From contig JADLZK010002802.1 in the NCBI GenBank assembly GCA_015847255.1, forward strand, positions 62,001 through 126,000: DNA of 64,000 nucleotides, in the 5' to 3' direction. The notes under the pieces were generated by a model. It saw nothing but the letters and a program-made list of their open reading frames with translations. It did no database searches and was not told where the DNA came from. Shown here one piece after another: positions 1 to 11,189 of this stretch. This stretch comes from Hyparrhenia diplandra. Taxonomy: Eukaryota > Streptophyta > Magnoliopsida > Poales > Poaceae. The stretch's first letter is position 1, and the number at the start of each line of letters is the position of its first letter. The position numbers and the translations under genes are program-made.

Positions 1-679
1 CGAAAGCGCCGAATCAACCGCCGCCTTTGGAAATGTGCCAACACCACCAAGTGTACATCACCATGTGCATGTGTGTTAGCATTTTCACAATCATTTCAAA
101 GAACGGGTTAGCTCTTACCATGCCACTCGATCCTAACACATCGCAAAGTTAGATCGCTCAAGTGGCACTAGATGACCGATATGCAAACAAGTTTTCCCCT
201 CTTAATAGTACGGCCATCTATCCTAAACCCGGTCATAAACTTCTCTAAGCACCTATGACCGGCGAAATAAAATGCCCTATAGGTTATACCTTTGCCTTGC
301 GCATTTCCATTCCGCTCCATCTCCAAGTGCCGATGCAACACATGCACCAACACGATCAAGAATGATATGATCCATTTCATATCATCACATGACCTTCTTG
401 GTCCATCGATCTTGACCTCAATTGCTCTTCATTTGTTGCATCGGTCCGTCGGCGCCAAGTCCCTCGACTTGCCCTTCACACTTGCAACGGTCCATCAAGC
501 CAAGCCTTGTCTTGATCTTCACCACCTTGGTCACATGACTCCATGTCATGTCTCATATGCAATAAGCTCCTTCATTGCATCATCACATGTGAACTAATCT
601 CCTATGTATAATCTCAATCACACATATTAGTTCACCTAATGTTGACACTCAATTACCAAAAACCACAAGGGACCTTTCA
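1..679 (-). mobile_element. LTR fragment of an LTR retrotransposon, minus orientation
   Basis: Read on the minus strand the block starts at 679 with TGAAAGGTCCCTTGTGG, a start I recognise from grass LTRs, and runs off the window edge. The sequence is rich in short CATGTG/CACATG palindromes and holds no long convincing reading frame. The second LTR and internal domain are not in the window, so family assignment is inference. Position 680 onward is unrelated GC-rich sequence. Confidence 0.45.
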
Positions 680-1149
680 CGGGGGCGGAGCTACCCGCTC
701 TCTTATGCGCGCCTTGGGCGGCGGCCCTGGGTGAGCTCCCACGCGTCCACGCCCATGGCAATGCTCACCACCATGGCGGAGTTCTCGACCGGGCGGCGCT
801 CGATGGACCGCGACGGGTAGCACACATGGCGGGCTCCTTGCGCCGAGCCGAGCAGCTCCAGACCAGCGAGCTCTCGGTGGTGCTCACCACCATGGCAGGT
901 GGTTTCGATGAAATGCCAAAGGGGGAAGGGGTGGTAAGGCCACCGAATGCCGGTTGCAAGGTCACCCTATCCCCGCCGCGTGTGATATCAAACACGATCT
1001 CAAGCGAGCCCGGCTCATCTCATGCAAAGAAATCAAACAAAGGGTATGTGCAAAATGAGCTGCCATGGCCATGGCCACCTACCGCCGACGAAGTCTGGCC
1101 CTTCATGGCTCTAAAATCAAACATGCCCATAATCTCTCTCTCTCTCTAG
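680..1149. other. GC-rich stretch without a recognised gene
   Basis: This stretch contains short frames on both strands (for example 765-995 minus and 826-1149 plus) but none shows a domain or splice pattern that I recognise. The words CTCACCACCATGG occur twice (about 763 and 878). It may be a captured gene fragment or the internal part of the retroelement whose LTR lies to the left. It ends at a (CT)n tract at 1134-1148, just before the lectin repeat unit begins. Confidence 0.3.
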
Positions 1150-1844
1150 CATTGTGGGGATTTGTGATGACAAATGCTAGCGGCCCCATTGTCGGCGTTG
1201 GCTATTGGGCGAGGACCACGAGAGAAAGGGGTGGTGACATGGGCGGTGGGGGGGAGCGGCGACCCCGACCTCCATGGGCGACAGCGCCGAAAGCAGGTGT
1301 TGGGGGGAGGTTGCGGGGCTTAGGGAGCAATCAGGCGCCAGGCGGTGTAATTACCAAGCCGGAGGAAGAAAGACGGGGGAAAGCCACCCCCACCTGAACA
1401 AATTTTCAAAGACACAAGATACAAATAAATACCTATAAATCTTTTCAAGCCTTTTGATTACACATTAATTTCCGTAGAAAAAACCCTACCCAAGCATCTC
1501 TAGTATTAATCATTTTCAGACTTCCACAATTTGGATTATTTTGTTGGTAGTGACCCTTTTTTTTTTGATATAGTGTTTAAAACTGAACACTGAATCTACA
1601 TCTGGGGAAAGCTCAAAGGAAGGGACAAGACAAGGAACAGTGAGAACTGAGAAGAAATTAATCGACTCACAGCTATCAGAAGCTGACATTTGAGGGCGTG
1701 TCTCACGTTTTCTTGTCATGGTTATGTGATTATCCGCTGGCAATTGGCAGCATGCATGCATCCGAAGATACTTGAGTGCATACGTATCAACATATTACGG
1801 GACCAGTTCATGGGTGCCATGCACCTGAAATTCTGAACTAAGTC

Positions 1845-1975
1845 CTCATGAGCTGGCCCTTGCGTGGATGGAACTCACGTGACTCCTACCTACATGTGCA
1901 TCACGCCGGCCGGCTGCCCCTACCCTCGTATTAGTACAAATAGAAGGCAATGCACAAGCCATATATATATAATTA
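1845..1975 (+). promoter_or_regulatory. Relic second copy of the lectin proximal promoter
   Basis: The words GAGCTGGCCCTTGCG, CTACATGTGCATCACG and ACAAATAGAAGG occur here in the same order as in the proximal lectin promoter at 3558-3660, but no lectin coding sequence follows. Unit 3 has the corresponding relic at about 10598-10670. This suggests an older, nested duplication in which one promoter lost its gene. Confidence 0.6.
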
Positions 1976-2175
1976 ATCATTAAATTTGTGAACAATTTTT
2001 TATTTTGCTGGGGTTTCGAAAACTACATGTCAATGAAATGGGATGTAGGACTTGTAAAGTGTGATGTCACTCCGGAGGCGTCCGGTAAAACTGGGAGTTG
2101 CAAGTGTGATTGCTTGTGTGTTATGATTCACTCCATTAATTTGTATCGAAATCTTTGTTCTCTAAATTTGACTAA

Positions 2176-2519
2176 GGCCGTGTTTGGATACTCTAACATA
2201 GTTCGAGTTAGAGTTAGTTTCTAACTTCAACCCTAGCCCTAAACTAACTCTAGCCCTGGAGCTGTTTGGATGGAAGGGTTAGATTGACATTAAATGTACT
2301 TATCCAATCATTTGATTTGGGTGGAGGGAGAAAGAAAATGCATTTTTTAGTGGACCCAACCTGAACTAACTCTAATTAGCACCTCTTGGGTGAGCTAGTT
2401 TTTTTTTAAGTGGGATGGATGCAAGTAACACCAATCTAACCCTCCTGATTAGATCTATAGGGCTAGTTGAGCTTGAATTAGCTCAAACTAACTCTAACAC
2501 GTAGGATCCAAATAGGGCT
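2176..2519. mobile_element. Tourist-like MITE, copy in lectin unit 1
   Basis: The element starts GGCCGTGTTTGGATACTC and ends ATCCAAATAGGGCT, imperfect terminal inverted repeats, with TAA duplicated on both sides (2173-2175 and 2520-2522). It has no coding capacity. The same element sits at 10861-11189, so it was present before the lectin unit was duplicated. Confidence 0.7.
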
Positions 2520-2535
2520 TAAGTTTGTATATTAA

Positions 2536-2723
2536 GGGCCTGTTTGGTTCTAATGGGACTAGAGACGAGGGACTAATTTTTAGTCTCATTTAGTCTCTAA
2601 ATTACCAAATATAAGGACTAGGGACTAATTTTAGTCCCTATTTCAATAGACTTTTCACTTTTGTGAGAGACTAGGGACTAATCTTTAGTCCCTAGTCCCT
2701 AGTCCCATGAACCAAACAGGCCC
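2536..2723. mobile_element. Tourist-like MITE present only in lectin unit 1
   Basis: This 188-bp element has nearly perfect inverted ends, GGGCCTGTTTGGTTC and GAACCAAACAGGCCC, flanked by TAA (2533-2535 and 2724-2726). Inside, AGTCCCTAGTCCC-type words recur. Unit 3 reads straight through the site at about 11199-11206, which gives an empty-site control. Termini and TAA duplication fit the PIF/Harbinger (Tourist) class. Confidence 0.85.
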
Positions 2724-2815
2724 TAACACACCAACATCTTGCATTGAATACCGGATTTGCTAAAACCACCACAAAATGATGACGTCGCATTTCTTTGCTA
2801 CCATATAGATCTTAA

Positions 2816-3325
2816 TCTATACCTACTAATAAAAAGAGAAAATTTCTTGTCCACCTCTTTTGCCGTCTGCCTGCCCTGTCCCTGTCCACCGCTCGGATCC
2901 TTATCCATATACTACACGGTTCCTTATTCATATACTAAACGTACTCGGTTTACTACACGTACTCGGTTTCTTATGAAGCTCGGTTACTTCAATATTTTTG
3001 TCCGGTTACATATATATTGTTGCTCAGATCCATACGTATCCTGTAAGTCTATAATTACAGGGTCCTATTAGGAGCAAAAACAAGAGATCTACAAATAGCT
3101 TCTCCAACATCATGAACGCCGGCCGGCGAGCATGCCCCACCACGTCCCCTGCTGCTTCTGCCATCACCATCACAGGACAGCTAACGCAATGCGGGATTGA
3201 TGCTTGTCAAGATGTACACGCTGGAGATGATATAGAAGCAACTCGAAACATTAAAAGGGCCGCTTTCCAAAAATACGGAGTCCGAATCCGTGACCCCGTG
3301 GCAACGACGCGGCACCTTTTACTAG
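2816..3325 (+). mobile_element. Non-autonomous Helitron
   Basis: The element begins TCTATACCTACTAATAAAA directly after an A and ends in CTAG (3322-3325) directly before a T, as Helitrons do. A short GC-rich hairpin-like stretch (CCCCGTGGC and GCGGCACC around 3293-3318) precedes the 3' CTAG. There is no target duplication. The matching place in unit 3 (about 11286-11296) is uninterrupted. At 510 bp it has no Rep/helicase; the frame at 3112-3375 runs through the end and is not a gene. Confidence 0.85.
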
Positions 3326-3557
3326 TATATATATATTTATCTAAATTAGAGAAACTTGGTATGGTACAAAAGTAAAACATTTTCGAATTAAAGACATGGA
3401 ATAATCATTTAACCCCTTAGTTCCACGGTTTTTGTATAGTAAAAAGTACAGGCATGCATAACGCTGCATAAACGTGCATCACACGGGCCGGCTGCATCTC
3501 ACGTACGGGTGTGGCTGCCATAAGCCCTGAGCTTTCATACTGGCCGATAAGTCTCGA

Positions 3558-3700
3558 TCATGAGCTGGCCCTTGCGCAAGTGGACCCTATCTACCTACAT
3601 GTGCATCACGTCGGGTGCTCTGCCGTTGTATCAGTATAAATAGAAGGGCATGCACATGACTTAGGCCAAGCACAACAGCCTCTTACAAGTAGTATTCACA
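3558..3700 (+). promoter_or_regulatory. Promoter of lectin copy 1
   Basis: TATAAATA lies at 3635-3642, 107 bp before the start codon at 3749. The flanking words (GAGCTGGCCCTTGCGC, CTACATGTGCATCACG) are shared with the promoter of copy 2 at 11520-11650. Confidence 0.8.
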
Positions 3701-3748
3701 GTGAGCTTCCATTGCGCTCTTCCTCACCGATCAACCCTGCAAACAACC

Positions 3749-4384
3749 ATGGCTACCGAATCCAGCTTCCAGACTATCCCTGCAGCCATAAAGGTTGGAC
3801 CATGCGGTGGATCCGGAGGATCAGCTCGGGACATCACTCTGGAGCCAAAGCGTCTGCATAGCATCACCATTCGCAGCAGTCAAGCCGTTATCAACTCGAT
3901 TGAGTTTGCTTACTCGGACACTTCTGGAAATTCTCAGTCCGCAGGCCCATGGGGTGCTACTCCCGGTTACATTCGAGATGTGGTCAGTGCACTATATATA
4001 AATATATAAATAGGCGTCCTCGTATTCAACTTTTAGTTACCTGCTACTATTCCCATGCATTATGACTTGAAATCTATGCTTTGGCGGATTAACGAAAACC
4101 AAGTATATATCCTTCCATTTTCCTTTCTCTTTGTGCAGATCCAACTTGCCGATAATGAGTTTGTAAGGGAAATATCTGGAACAGTTGACAAATATAGCAC
4201 CAACCAAGACACTGTCATAACTGGACTCAAAATTGTGACCGACCTCAAGACATATGGTACATATGGCACTTTGAAGGGAGCTCCATTCACACTCAAGGTA
4301 CTGCCGGGTAGTGCCATTGTGGGCATGTTCGCGCGCAGTGGGGACCTTCTTGACGCCATTGGTGTCTACGTGCGCCACATCTAA
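3749..4384 (+). CDS. Mannose-binding jacalin-related lectin, copy 1 (two exons)
   Basis: Exon 1 is 3749-3982 and exon 2 is 4139-4384, with a 156-bp phase-0 intron (donor GTCAGT, acceptor TTGTGCAG), giving 159 residues. That is the usual size for a single jacalin domain. The N-terminal Gly-rich loop (GPCGGSGGSARD) and the C-terminal GDLLDAIGVYV, which holds the sugar-binding GxxxD motif, are both present. There is no signal peptide, so a nucleocytoplasmic location is expected, as for cereal stress-induced lectins that bind mannose-type glycans. The start is the first ATG after the TATA box, in the context AACCATGGC. It differs from copy 2 only at one residue (LEPKRL versus LAPKRL). AATAAA occurs at 4518-4523. 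Confidence 0.9.
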
Positions 4385-4517
4385 ATGGTGGGCTACATGC
4401 TCGATCATGTCTGGAACGGTTTCCATCACTTGTACGTCTTGCCGTGCAATGGAATGGGGATCACTTCAGGCCATATACGGACGGTCGTATGATGCTTGCT
4501 CATGTCCTCTTATGTCC

Positions 4518-4523
4518 AATAAA
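4518..4523 (+). terminator. Poly(A) signal of lectin copy 1
   Basis: AATAAA lies 134 bp after the stop codon; a second one is at 4744-4749. Unit 3 has AATAAA at 12480-12485 in the matching position. Confidence 0.6.
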
Positions 4524-4934
4524 GGTCTTGTTTGTTATTGATACACCTCGTGTTGTCGGAATCATGGTTTGTTGACTCTTGTTTGTTTTCATGTCTTTAT
4601 TTGGTTAAGTTACGTTGGAGTCCGTCCATCGTCAGTTTTAAGCACAAGAATTACCGGGAGATGGGTGTGCGCATGTCATGCGTGGATATATACTACTAGG
4701 GTCATGATGTTTCGGTTGCTTTGTAATTTGCTTATATGCATGAAATAAAAGATGTAAATGTCGCAGTTCTTAGCGGCACCAAACCCTGATCTATTCCACT
4801 GAGTTTTGGTCTCCCCTGCTACAGCTCGTCTAACAAGTTGAATCCGGGGAGGATCTCGAGGCTGGATACCTATATTTGGTTGGGATTTTTTGTTTTGACA
4901 AAAACATGAATTATATTAGCAGCACGATGCTATT

Positions 4935-5165
4935 AGTGGTCAATTAAAACTGAACACTGAATTGACATCGGATCGATACTCAAAGGAACAATAAAAGGAA
5001 GTGTGAGAAGAAATTAATGATCAGAAGCTAATAGTTACATGACTTTCTAACGTTTTCTTCTAATGGTAGGTAGCTCCATGGGTCTCGATCGTTCTTGGCA
5101 CCAATAACTGTCCCCATGCATGCATCAACATACAGGACCATGCATTCCATGTGCCAAAAAGACAT
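4935..5165 (+). repeat. Relic lectin unit 2 (upstream part only)
   Basis: Words such as AAAACTGAACACTGAAT, GAAGAAATTAAT and GGACCATGCATTCCATGTGCC match 1570-1810 and 10300-10560 in order, starting immediately after the end of unit 1. The similarity stops at about 5165, so a third lectin unit once stood here and was destroyed. No lectin coding sequence remains. Confidence 0.65.
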
Positions 5166-5201
5166 CCTCTCACTTTTTGATTTGCTTCTCCTCTACTTGA
5201 A

Positions 5202-5298
5202 CTCCCTCCGTTTCAATTTCAAATTGTAGGTGATTTCTGTTTTCCTATATGCATAAATATAATTGTGTATCAAGACATACATTATATCTAGGTGTATA
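5202..5298 (+). mobile_element. Truncated Stowaway-type MITE end
   Basis: CTCCCTCCGTTTCAATTTC at 5202-5220 is the characteristic Stowaway terminus. The matching inverted end is missing; the sequence runs into an A-tract at 5300-5317. Assigned from one end only. Confidence 0.4.
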
Positions 5299-5317
5299 GC
5301 AAAAAAAAAAAAAAAAA

Positions 5318-5934
5318 GAACCGGATATGGTGCGCGACATGTGCGGTAGTGGTTTAGCGAAATCCGCGAAGGGGAATGATGCGTGGGGGAGAACGAGGGA
5401 AGGGACCTCAACCCGCGAGCCTATGTTGGGTGCCGGGCATGGGCCCCGATCCTCACCTTCTGGCGTGCTTGCTGGCCTTGAGGGCGTCCCCAATGGTTAG
5501 CTATTTGGCTATCTAGATGTGACGTGGCAAGCAAAAAGTAGGAGAGAGAGTAATCACTAGCTACATGCAACTAGCTAGACTATTTCACGTGGCCCGAGAA
5601 CATGTGAGATGAACATGTGAGGCCAATAACTTAAAATAGTTTTTGTTTGTGTCTCTCACCTCCACATCACCAAACCAAATAGCTAGCACTAGCTATTACC
5701 ATTGCGGACGCCCTGAGGAATAACGTGCGATGCGGCCAATGGGGAGTTGAAGCCCGACCTTGGAGCACTGCGCGACCTAGCGCGGGCACACGAGACCAGG
5801 CCTTATAAAGGATGCGGGCAAGCTTAGGATAGGCACCGGGCGGGATCGGCGGCAGTGATGTCACCAGCGTGATGCGGAGGATGGGGGACGACGACGGCGC
5901 GTCTCGGTGACGAGTGGGGCCGAGTTGGTAGGCG
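5318..5934. other. GC-rich LTR-like host block (left part)
   Basis: This GC-rich sequence continues on the other side of the CACTA element at 9243-9736. It contains a TATA-like word (CCTTATAAAGG, 5800-5810) but no long frame. Together with the right part, which ends TTTGGGGTGTTACA, it looks like a minus-strand LTR (TGTAACACCCC start). Confidence 0.35.
5482..5713. mobile_element. MITE with GGGCGTCC termini
   Basis: The 232-bp element has inverted ends GGGCGTCCCCAATGGT and ACCATTGCGGACGCCC, with TGA on both sides (5479-5481 and 5714-5716). It has no coding capacity. The 3-bp duplication resembles Tourist elements, but TGA is not the usual TWA target, so the superfamily is uncertain. Confidence 0.7.
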
Positions 5935-7384
5935 CACTAGTGCACAAACGCTCTTTTGTCCGGATCGTTTTTTACACTATAGGCGAGCTTCTCATTTTGA
6001 ACTGGGATTAAAGTTCCTATTAGTCCCGGTTGGAACTACCCTTAGGGAGTAAAGCTCTTGGAGGAACGATGTACGAGGCAACTTTCATCTAGAGGAAACC
6101 TTTAGTCGAGTTCTAGCCAACAACATGGACTAAAATAAGACATTTAGTCGGTTCCAATTCTCAAGCTTTTAATCCCGGTTAGAGAGTAGGACTGGGATGA
6201 AAGGTTTTGGGTTGGGTCGGCCCGGCCCAAACCGGCGGCTTTAGTCGATTGGAATATACAACCGGGACAAAATCTTTTTTTTGAGGCAACATCACTTTTG
6301 CACAAAAGGACCCTGAGATTTTATTATATTATCACCAACATCGTAAGCGTCATATAGAATTACGTTTTTCAGAACTTGAATTCGTAGTTTTGGTTTTCTC
6401 TTATTCAAAATATGTTTTCATTTATTAACATATTTGCGTATTCCACGAGATTCCAATGTGGTTTTGACCTCAAACTTTTTCCCACGCTTTCACATGCCCC
6501 CGTGTGCAGGAACCACCAAGTTTGAGAATTTTTTTGAATTGGTTTGGTATTTTTTCCAGTTTAATCGAATTTCCGAAGCGAGTTCTCCGGTAATTATTAG
6601 TTGAACCGAGTCCACCCCAAGAAAGAACTGAAACGGTGCCAAACTTTGTGAGAAGGTCTCTTGTGCCCTAGGAGACGAAGTTTTGGGGAGGTGGGTGTAA
6701 AATCCTGTTGTTTTCCATATGAAACTTCGCCATGGTTTTATCGCACACGGCGCGGAGAAAAAATGCAGTAATTCAAATAATCATGAAAAAAAACCTAAGA
6801 TTTTGCGTGGGATCATATTTTGGGTGTATATGAGCACAACAAAAAATGATCTTTAGTCCCGGGTTTAAATGAGCACCGGGATTAATATTCCCAACTATTT
6901 ATCCGGGCCTATCCTACAACCGGGATTAATATAATTTTACTCCCGAGCCTCCCCAAGAACCGGGATTAAATTGGGCGGGGTATATGACGCGACACCTGGG
7001 CTTCTCCCTCATCCTCTCGTCATTCCACAACACGCGAGACTCTGCCGCCGCAGCGCCGGCCGCCGACGCCACCACCGTCCCGTGACCCCCGACGCCGTCC
7101 CGTCCTGTCCCGTCCCCGCATCCGCCGCCGCCGTCGTCTCGCGCGCGGCCGCATCTCCGGCCGGTTCGTCTCGCGGCGCACTGCGCCGCCCTCCACCGTC
7201 GCCCCACCACCGTCGTCCGGACGCCATGCCTGCACGGAGCCCGACGCCCGGCGCTTCCCGGCCCGACGCCCTGCTCTCTTCCCGACGCGGCGCGGCGGCC
7301 CTCTTCCCGTACACACCGTCGCGCGCAGCTGGCCTCGGTAGGTTTCTTCCGGGCACACGTACCGGCCCTGATCTGTTGTTGTTC

Positions 7385-7700
7385 CGCCGGTCGAGCTAGG
7401 CCTCCTCTGGTCCCCATGCTGCTGTTGTTCCGCCGGCCGAGGCCTCCTCTGCTCCCCACGCAAGCTCGCTGCTGGCCTGAATGCTGTTGTTCGATCCTGA
7501 ATGTGCATGATCCTTTCCTGAATTTCCTGAATGCTGTTGTTCGATCCTGAATGCGAGATATTAGGGCCAGTACTCTGACTCCATACATTATCCTGAATGC
7601 GAGATGTTAGGGCCATACTTGTTCGATCCTGAATGTGACCGGTGATTCCTAGTGTTAGTTGAGGTAATGCATTCCTTGTGTTCGATCTGAATGTGACCAT
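7385..7700. repeat. Short degenerate tandem repeats inside the CACTA element
   Basis: Two copies of a 50-60-bp unit (GTTGTTCCGCCGG, then GAGGCCTCCTCTG) are followed by repeats of TTCGATCCTGAATG with GAGATRTTAGGGCCA. They probably form an intron or leader of the element; no function is evident. Confidence 0.6.
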
Positions 7701-8189
7701 ACTTCACAGCAGTCTTGCAGATCTGGGATGGATTTAATTGTGACTTCGTCTTGTTGAAACCAATTTCTGGATATCATGTAACTGATATTTTTGTATGCAA
7801 CTCAGAGCCGTATGTTTTCAGAGCCCTAGGTTGTCATCGGGGAATGAATGAATGATCTCGCCGAGAATGGCAGAGTAGTGAAGGCAATACCAAGTTTTAT
7901 GTGTGTGTATATATGTATGTTATTGTTCTCAGTAATTTATATACCCACTTAAAAGCTCAGCCTTTGTTGCCTTTTCAGTTCAGCATATCACCATTTGATG
8001 ATACAATTCCAAGATGAGTGTCTACTTAGAACAGGACCATTGTTTGTTCCATGTATTGCCTTTTCAGTTCAGCATATCACCATGCAAAACTGAAGTCTTG
8101 TCTCTCTGCCTTATACTGTTCTGATGCATCCTACTTTATGAATGCTTAAGCTTGAAGGTCCAATTATTTTTTTTTTTTTTTGTGCGCAG

Positions 8190-8735
8190 GTCTTGGATTA
8201 AAGTCGTTCAAAACCATAATATGATTCGCAATACGCCATTTACCATCAACAGAAACAAAGTAAGTACTATATATCTTATTTCAATTCCCCTATAATATCA
8301 ATTTATCGGATTGTATGACAATTTTTTTTCTGCTGCAGTGGGCTCCAAGGCAGCCACAAGGTACCAATCTTTGTGGATTCTACGTTTGTGAGTTCATAAA
8401 GTTCAACTCACGTAGAAGCACCCAAGAGGAAAACCAAGTACGTGTACTACATATATACATGACAATATATATTTACCATTATTATTGTTAAACACATATT
8501 TATATACTAATAATTTTTTTTTTCCCTTTTCTCCAATTCAAGACGAAATATTTGAAGAGCTTAACCGTAGAAAAAACTCATCTCCAAGCAATGCAAGAGT
8601 CCCAGGCAGGATTTATCAATGATGAGGTCTTAACAGAAGGCGCCCGAGTTTTACTATGACCCTAATGAAAAGTGGCTTCCAAATGCGGATCCGAAGAAGC
8701 CAAATTGGCGTCCAAATCCGGAGCTGAAGGAGTGA
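8190..8735 (+). pseudogene. Ulp1-like cysteine protease remnant carried by the CACTA element
   Basis: Three exons can be read: 8190-8259, 8339-8437 and 8543-8735, each with GT-AG borders. Exon 2 encodes WAPRQPQGTNLCGFYVCEF, which matches the Gln/Cys active-site region of the C48 (Ulp1/SENP) peptidases that grass CACTA elements often carry. Exon 3 gives AGFINDEV and then, after a one-base frameshift near 8650, EFYYDPNEKWLP to a TGA at 8733-8735. The upstream catalytic His and Asp region is absent, so this is a C-terminal fragment and not a working protease. Confidence 0.75.
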
Positions 8736-9242
8736 TGTTGAACTTTGTAATTGAGTCCACACTTGCATTATATATGTAGGACAATGAACTTGTAATCGGC
8801 TCTAAATATGTGGCATCATGACGATGAAAACAATATTTATGCCCGCTTTTGATGTATAATATAGAATTGTATTGAAACTTTCCCTAAATGTGTTTATCAT
8901 TTGTAGTGTACAATCATATTCGAAACTTCCCCGAACGCGTATCATTTGTAGTGTACAATCGTATTTGAAAACCAAATTTAAAAGCAAAATATAACATGAA
9001 ATTAAAAGAAACAAAAAACAAAGAGAGATTTAGTCGGTTGGTAACACCAACCGGGACTAAATCTTTGGTCCTGGCACGGGCACGGGCCTCGGGGCATCCT
9101 AGTCGGTGTTACTTAACCAGGGACTAAAGGTTATTATTAGTCGGTTCATATTCTCACCACTCGATTTTTAGTCCCGGATGCGTAATCCCAGTTCAATTTA
9201 CACTATGGAGAACCGGGACAAAAGAGCGTTTGTGTACTGGTG

Positions 9243-9736
9243 GCGGGGCCTGCGAGTCAGTGGCTCAAGGGCGGGACGCGGGCCGCTAGCTGCTGCTGCT
9301 GGGATGCCGAGCTGGGCCGGCCCAAGAGCGAGGCTCGCGCGTGTGGGCGCTCGGCGTGGCCTACTGCACTGCTGCTGGTGGCCGGTTGGGCCGCGGTGAA
9401 GCTGCTTGGCTGGGCCGCAAGCTTGCTGCGCTGCTGCTACTTGATGCGCTGCTGTCTCGGCTGCTTACTAGAGTGGGCCAAAAACAACGGAAGGGAAAAA
9501 GGAACAAAAGAAATATCTTTTCTTTTATATAACATGGATTTAAACCACTTTTGATCAAAACCACACATTCCAATACAAAAAAATGCGTCATCATGTATGC
9601 ACCACGAACTTGCTAAACGTTATGATAAATTTTAATTTGATGAACATTATTTATTTTCATTTGTTTCATGTGCACAAAATTTGAATTTAAACAATTCAGC
9701 TCTATTTTAAAGAGAGGCAAAATTTGGGGTGTTACA
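9243..9736 (-). mobile_element. LTR-like host block (right part)
   Basis: The block ends TTTGGGGTGTTACA at 9736; on the minus strand this is TGTAACACCCC, a frequent start of grass gypsy-type LTRs. It is the continuation of 5318-5934 across the CACTA element (GCG duplication). Short frames in the GC-rich part have no recognisable domain. Confidence 0.4.
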
Positions 9737-10860
9737 GTTACCAATGACTTTATTGGTAATGGGAAAAATACCCATAACCTTTGATGAATCATTTGTAACA
9801 TGATAAGGGTAGCGCTCTGCCTGTTACCCGGCCATCTAAGACGTTAGCAAATTGAGGTTTTCAGGTAGTGGAACTCTCATCGCCGCTTCGCGTTGTGGGG
9901 TTCTGTGACGAGAAATGCTAGCGGCCATCATCTGTCCCCCTTTGTCGTTGTTGGCTATTGGAGCGGGGACCACAAAGAAAGGGGTTGTGACATGGCCGGT
10001 GGTGGGGAACGAGCGACCCCGACCTCCTTGGCGTGACGCGCTGAGCAGATGTTCGGGGGCTTAGGGAGCAAACGGACTGTGTAATTAGCAAGCCGGAGGA
10101 AGAAAGACGGGAAAGCCACCCCACTTGAACAAATTTTCAAAGACACGTAAGATACAATAAATACCGATAAATCTATTCAAGCCTTTTGATTACACATTAA
10201 TTTCCGTAGAAAACCCCTATCCAAGCATCTTTAGTATTAATCATTTTCAGACTTTCACAATTTGGATTATTTTGTTGGTATTGAAACTTTTTTGATAGTG
10301 TTTAAAACTGGACACTGAAACTATATCTGGCGAAAGCTCAAAGGAAGGGATAAGAAAAGGAACAGTGAGAACTGAGAAGAAATTAATCGACTTACAACTA
10401 CCAGAAGCTGACATTTGAGGGCGTGTCTCACGTTTCCTTGTCATGCATGGTACGTGCTGGGTCTCGATTATCCGCTGGTAATTGGCACCATGCATGCATC
10501 CGAAGATACTTGAGTGCACACGTATCAACTTATTACGGGACCATGCATTCCATGTGCCAGCCAGATTCAAGGTTGCCATGCATCTGAACTAAAGTCCTCA
10601 TGAGCTGGTCCTTGCCTACATGTGCATCACGCCGGCTGCCCTGCCCTGCAATGCACAAGCCATATATAAATATAATTAAATTTGTGAACAATTTTTGATT
10701 TTGCTGGGGTTTCGACAACTACATGTCAATAAAATGGGATGTAGGACTTGAAAAGCGTGACGTCTCTCGGTAAAACTGGGAGTTGCAAGTGTGATTGCTT
10801 GTGTGTTAATATTCACTCTATGAATTAGTATCAAAATCTGAGTTCTCTAATTTTGACTAA

Positions 10861-11189
10861 GGCCGTGTTTGGATACTCTAACATAGTTAGAGTTAGTTTC
10901 TAATTAACTTCAACTCTAGCCCCTAAACTAACTCTAGCCCTAGAGCTGTTTGGATGGAAGATGTCTTGTCCAATCATTTGGTGTGGGTGGAGGGAGAAAG
11001 AAAATGCACTTTTTTAGTGGACCCAACCTGAACTAACTCTAATTAGCACCTCTTGGGTGAGCTAATTTTTTTAGGTGGCCGGGTTGAATGCAAGTAACAT
11101 CAATCTAACCCTCCTGTTTGGACCCTTTAGGGCTAGTTGAGCTTGAATTAACTCAAACTTACTCTAACCCGTAGGATCCAAATAGGGCC
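10861..11189. mobile_element. Tourist-like MITE, copy in lectin unit 3
   Basis: This is the counterpart of 2176-2519, with the same GGCCGTGTTTGGAT start, ATCCAAATAGGGCC end and TAA on both sides (10858-10860 and 11190-11192). Its 3' terminus is less altered than that of the unit 1 copy. Confidence 0.75.

Larger units (their letters stand above)
1150..4927 (+). repeat. Lectin segmental repeat unit 1
   Basis: From about 1150 to 4927 this segment aligns with 9888-12892, including distal upstream sequence, a Tourist-like element, the lectin gene and its 3' flank. Unit 1 is longer because it carries a Tourist MITE (2536-2723) and a Helitron (2816-3325) that unit 3 lacks. Both units end in the same sequence (GAATTATATTAGCAGCA, then GATGCT), a likely LINE 3' end in reverse, which is where the duplication breaks. 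Confidence 0.85.
5935..9242 (+). mobile_element. CACTA transposon, non-autonomous, 3.3 kb
   Basis: The left end CACTAGTGCACAAACGCTC is mirrored by the right end (reverse complement CACCAGTACACAAACGCTC), and the inverted similarity continues to about 27 bp. Target duplication is GCG (5932-5934 and 9243-9245). Subterminal regions hold many CCGGGA / TCCCGG words in both orientations, as En/Spm-type elements do for transposase binding. No transposase frame survives. The centre carries a GC-rich first-exon-like stretch (6970-7400) and exons of an Ulp1-like protease at 8190-8735. Confidence 0.9.

Noticed and set aside
3112..3375. An 87-codon plus frame in the Helitron
   Set aside because: It runs across the Helitron's 3' end into flanking lectin-unit sequence and has no domain, so it is chance.
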